From the NCBI GenBank assembly GCA_937974415.1, contig CALJXB010000161.1, positions 1 through 9,681 on the forward strand: a stretch of DNA of 9,681 nt, in the 5' to 3' direction. The translations under genes were made by a program, and so were the position numbers. Shown here one piece after another: positions 8,430 to 9,681 of the stretch. Origin of the DNA: an uncultured Kiloniellales bacterium. Its GTDB lineage: Bacteria; Pseudomonadota; Alphaproteobacteria; Kiloniellales; JAKSDN01. Each line of letters starts with the position of its first letter. The first letter of the stretch is position 1. Under the pieces are notes generated by a model. It did not search any database, was not told where the DNA came from, and worked only from the letters and a program-made list of their open reading frames with translations.

Positions 8430-8459
8430 GGCACGTCCTCAACAGGTGGCGGGCAAATG

Positions 8460-8495
8460 AAAAAAGGGCCGGGCGGATTGCGCCCAGGCCCTTTT
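8460..8495 (-). terminator. Intrinsic terminator between flp and cpaA
   Basis: GC-rich hairpin with arms 8462-8475 and 8481-8495, a 5-nt loop (8476-8480) and one bulged base (8486). On the minus strand the stem is followed directly by six T (8465-8460; the outer ones can also pair with the A run on the other arm). The A/T runs on both sides could let it act in either direction. It lies between the pilin stop and the cpaA start. The likely effect is abundant short pilin mRNA with limited read-through into the machinery genes. Confidence 0.85.
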
Positions 8496-8508
8496 CTTGT
8501 TCTTTGCT

Positions 8509-8532
8509 GACGGCCAGTCGAATTCGGCCGTC
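8509..8532 (-). repeat. Stem-loop just after the flp stop codon
   Basis: Perfect 7-bp inverted repeat GACGGCC / GGCCGTC (8509-8515 and 8526-8532) with a 10-nt loop. It can be extended outward by a possible G-U and a C-G pair. It starts about 8 nt after the flp stop and has no T tract of its own; the intrinsic terminator follows 13 nt further on. It may protect the 3' end of the flp transcript. That role is an inference. Confidence 0.55.
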
Positions 8533-8540
8533 GGGTATGT

Positions 8541-8720
8541 TCAGCCGCCGGTCGCGGTGGATAGGGCACTGGACACCGTGTTGAACATGGTCGACAGGGA
8601 GTTCCCCATCGCGGTGAGCGCGCCAATCGCCGCAACCGAGACCAAAGCGGCGATCAGGCCGTATTCGATCGCGGTCGCACCCGACTCGTCCTTGGCAAAG
8701 GTACGGATGACCTTAAGCAT
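8541..8720 (-). CDS. flp: Flp/PilA-type major pilin
   Basis: Prepilin of 59 residues, the normal size for Flp pilins. A short basic leader MLKVIRTFAKDESG is cut after G14. The mature protein begins ATAIEYGLIAAL, with the invariant Glu at +5 and Tyr at +6, and runs into a single hydrophobic helix (about 15-38). A short Ser/Thr/Asn-rich tail ends in GG. The start is the ATG at 8720, because AAGGAG lies 9 nt upstream and the leader then has the usual length. The same frame stays open upstream to an ATG at 8813, but that would add 31 residues unlike a pilin leader and lacks such a site. It is the substrate of CpaA and the fibre subunit. Its own terminator and the CtrA-type boxes upstream suggest separately controlled expression. 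Confidence 0.95.
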   Translation of the reverse strand: MLKVIRTFAKDESGATAIEYGLIAALVSVAAIGALTAMGNSLSTMFNTVSSALSTATGG

Positions 8721-8729
8721 GATTGCAAT

Positions 8730-8735
8730 CTCCTT
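8730..8735 (-). promoter_or_regulatory. flp ribosome binding site
   Basis: AAGGAG on the minus strand, 9 nt before the ATG at 8720. This strong site decides the flp start in favour of the 59-residue prepilin over the longer upstream reading frame. Confidence 0.85.
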
Positions 8736-8784
8736 CACTTGGGCAAACCACAGGGCAAGATCGGGCGGATCATTACGTGGCCGA

Positions 8785-8813
8785 TTTAAAAAGGTGTTAA
8801 TAGACGAAATCAA
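8785..8813 (-). promoter_or_regulatory. Candidate sigma70-like promoter for flp (proximal)
   Basis: On the minus strand TTGATT (8813-8808; 4 of 6 consensus bases), a 17-bp spacer, then TTTAAA (8790-8785; 4 of 6). This would give a leader of roughly 55-60 nt. The proximal CtrA-type box covers most of the -10 and part of the spacer, so a bound regulator there would probably block this promoter. Weak evidence in an A+T-rich stretch. Confidence 0.3.
8786..8800 (-). promoter_or_regulatory. CtrA-type box, proximal (TTAA-N7-TTAA)
   Basis: Perfect TTAA-N7-TTAA (8786-8789 and 8797-8800), 66 nt upstream of the flp start. This spacing is the full recognition motif of CtrA, the alphaproteobacterial cell-cycle response regulator, which activates pilA in Caulobacter. 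The region is A+T-rich, so one chance match is possible. A second perfect copy upstream makes chance less likely. Confidence 0.6.
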
Positions 8814-8842
8814 AGTATAAATTCGATGTTAAATAAGATGAA
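8814..8842 (-). promoter_or_regulatory. Candidate sigma70-like promoter for flp (distal)
   Basis: On the minus strand TATACT (8819-8814; 5 of 6 consensus bases) preceded at 17 bp by a poor TTCATC (8842-8837; 3 of 6). A weak -35 fits a promoter that needs an activator, and the distal CtrA-type box lies about 35 bp further upstream. The proximal box would fall just downstream of the start of transcription. This is an alternative to the other candidate. Confidence 0.3.
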
Positions 8843-8876
8843 ATAAGCTTGAAGAACAGACTCGTCCATGTTTTGG

Positions 8877-8891
8877 TTAAGGCCGAGTTAA
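8877..8891 (-). promoter_or_regulatory. CtrA-type box, distal (TTAA-N7-TTAAC)
   Basis: On the minus strand, the reading direction of flp, this is TTAACTCGGCCTTAAC, an exact match to the extended CtrA motif TTAA-N7-TTAAC. The halves are 8888-8891 and 8877-8880, with the extra C opposite G8876. The N7 is GC-rich, so this match is not simply a product of A+T-rich sequence. It lies about 157 nt upstream of the flp start and 91 bp centre to centre from the proximal box. Confidence 0.65.
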
Positions 8892-8959
8892 TTACTTGAG
8901 TCTTGGCCGACCGATGAGGTTGAGCTCCTGCCCAAGGGGATGGCCGGCCAGCCAGAATC

Positions 8960-8997
8960 AAAACGGGGTCCGGACCGAGACCGGACGTCGGTCCGGA
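8960..8997 (-). terminator. Terminator-like inverted repeat after the dioxygenase gene
   Basis: Perfect 9-bp inverted repeat TCCGGACCG / CGGTCCGGA (8969-8977 and 8989-8997) with an 11-nt loop. It starts 19 nt after the stop of the PhyH-like gene. On the minus strand it is followed by CCCCG and then TTTT, so the T run is short and displaced from the stem. It is probably a modest terminator that insulates the pilin promoter region. The loop holds another partial copy of the same bases, so other pairings are possible. Confidence 0.4.
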
Positions 8998-9016
8998 TGC
9001 CAGGAGCCGCGGAGGC

Positions 9017-9681
9017 CTAGACCGGCGGTAGGACTGCCGGATCGTCCGGGAAGCGGACCGTCTCGCCGGGCGCCAAGGGCCCCATGAGGGGATTCTCCGG
9101 ATGGCGCTCGAGGATCTCTCGGCGCCGGGCGGCGTCGGCCGCGGTGCAGGATCCTACCGGCACCGGTTCCGGCGCGATGCAATTCCAGGCGTCGACGCCG
9201 CGCAGCAGCTGCCCGGACCCCCGGCCTTGGGATTGCTTGGCGTGGGCGGCGGTATAATCGGTCAGTATGGCGATGCGCCTTTGGCGGCTGCGGTTCGGGC
9301 CCGAGCCGTGAACCAGGCGGCCGCTGAAGAACGTCGCCTCGCCGGGCTCGAGGGTCAGGTCCAGGGCTTCGCTCTCGTTGACGTGCAAAGTGCGTGCGAC
9401 TTTGCGTTCGGCCTGGCCGTCGCTGTTCACGACGACCTCGAAGGGACGGATCGAACGGTGGGAGCCGGGGATGACCCGCAGGCCGCCGTTGTCGGGCGTG
9501 GAGGCCGTGATGGCGAGATAGGCGATCACGAAGGAGGGCTCGACCTCGATCCTCGCCGCGTCCTGATGCCAGCCGTAATTGGTGCCGGAGGCCGGCTCCT
9601 TGATGCGGAACACGGTGTGGGTGTTGAAGATGTTGGGCCCGATCAAATCCTCGACGGCGTCGAGGGTGGCCTCCTGGGCAG
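9017..9681 (-). CDS. Phytanoyl-CoA dioxygenase (PhyH) family protein, 5' end outside window
   Basis: Fe(II)/2-oxoglutarate-dependent oxygenase of the PhyH family, C-terminal 221 residues. The frame stays open to the right edge and the true start lies outside; a TTG at 9646 should not be taken as the start. The double-stranded beta-helix facial triad is visible. The HxD of WHQDA is encoded at 9560-9568, and the distal His is in LVHGSGPN (codon 9308-9310), followed by the SRQRR segment that should supply the 2-oxoglutarate-binding Arg. GGLRVIPGSHR and LEPGEATFFSGRLVHGSGPN are typical of the family. The substrate cannot be read from sequence; the family hydroxylates varied small molecules. It is on the same strand as the pilus genes but is separated from them by a terminator-like repeat and the pilin promoter region, so it is probably an unrelated neighbour. 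Confidence 0.88.
   Translation of the reverse strand, partial: AQEATLDAVEDLIGPNIFNTHTVFRIKEPASGTNYGWHQDAARIEVEPSFVIAYLAITASTPDNGGLRVIPGSHRSIRPFEVVVNSDGQAERKVARTLHVNESEALDLTLEPGEATFFSGRLVHGSGPNRSRQRRIAILTDYTAAHAKQSQGRGSGQLLRGVDAWNCIAPEPVPVGSCTAADAARRREILERHPENPLMGPLAPGETVRFPDDPAVLPPV

Noticed and set aside
8541..8813. A longer, 90-residue form of the pilin starting at 8813
   Set aside because: The extra 31 residues do not resemble a Flp leader. The ATG at 8720 has AAGGAG 9 nt upstream and gives the normal 14-residue leader ending in Gly.
8881..8910. Direct repeat GGCCGA at 8881-8886 and 8905-8910
   Set aside because: Six bases in two copies is within chance for this composition, and the first copy is part of the CtrA-type box spacer.
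8941..8950. Perfect 10-bp palindrome TGGCCGGCCA
   Set aside because: In GC-rich DNA short palindromes of this kind are common. It has no loop, T tract or partner site to suggest a function.
9017..9646. PhyH-like gene starting at the TTG at 9646
   Set aside because: The frame is open without a stop to the window edge, and the family has about 60 or more residues before this point, so the gene is 5'-truncated by the window.
1..9681. CRISPR arrays, tRNA or rRNA genes, insertion sequences or phage genes
   Set aside because: I saw no regularly spaced repeats, tRNA-like cloverleaf, transposase motif or integrase. Nearly all of the window is accounted for by the pilus genes and the oxygenase.

Overview
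The window is a high-GC stretch of bacterial DNA carrying most of a tad/cpa locus, which builds a Flp-type (type IVc) tight-adherence pilus. The gene content and order (flp/pilA, cpaA, cpaB, cpaC, a CpaD-type lipoprotein, cpaE, cpaF, tadB, tadC), together with two perfect full CtrA-type boxes upstream of the pilin, point to an alphaproteobacterium. Nothing in the window fixes the genus.

All genes lie on the minus strand, so the locus reads from high to low coordinates. From the right edge: the 3' part of a phytanoyl-CoA-dioxygenase-like (PhyH) gene (9681-9017) ends at a weak terminator-like hairpin (8960-8997). A 296-base intergenic region (8721-9016) follows. Its centre is a 70% A+T island (8781-8880) with two TTAA-N7-TTAA sites and two candidate sigma70-like promoters. 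Next come the small Flp major pilin (8720-8541), then a stem-loop and a strong intrinsic terminator (8460-8532) that separate the pilin from the rest. After that is a tightly packed run: prepilin peptidase CpaA, periplasmic CpaB/RcpC, secretin CpaC/RcpA, lipoprotein CpaD, atypical ParA/MinD-like CpaE/TadZ, motor ATPase CpaF/TadA, and platform proteins TadB and TadC. TadC is cut by the left edge. From cpaB onward every gene junction is an overlap or a 6-nt gap, as expected of one translationally coupled operon.

The genes form one machine. Flp prepilin is made in quantity and cleaved by CpaA. CpaF powers assembly or retraction through the TadB/TadC inner-membrane platform. CpaE places the machine at its cellular site. 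The fibre crosses the periplasm and outer membrane through CpaB, CpaC and CpaD. The minor pseudopilins (TadE/TadF/TadG) and the TadD pilotin are not in the window; they may lie beyond the left edge.

No wholly new system is visible. The points most worth checking are an apparent tandem duplication of the N-terminal helical domain of CpaF, the paired CtrA-type boxes in the pilin promoter region, and the terminator that separates pilin from machinery expression.
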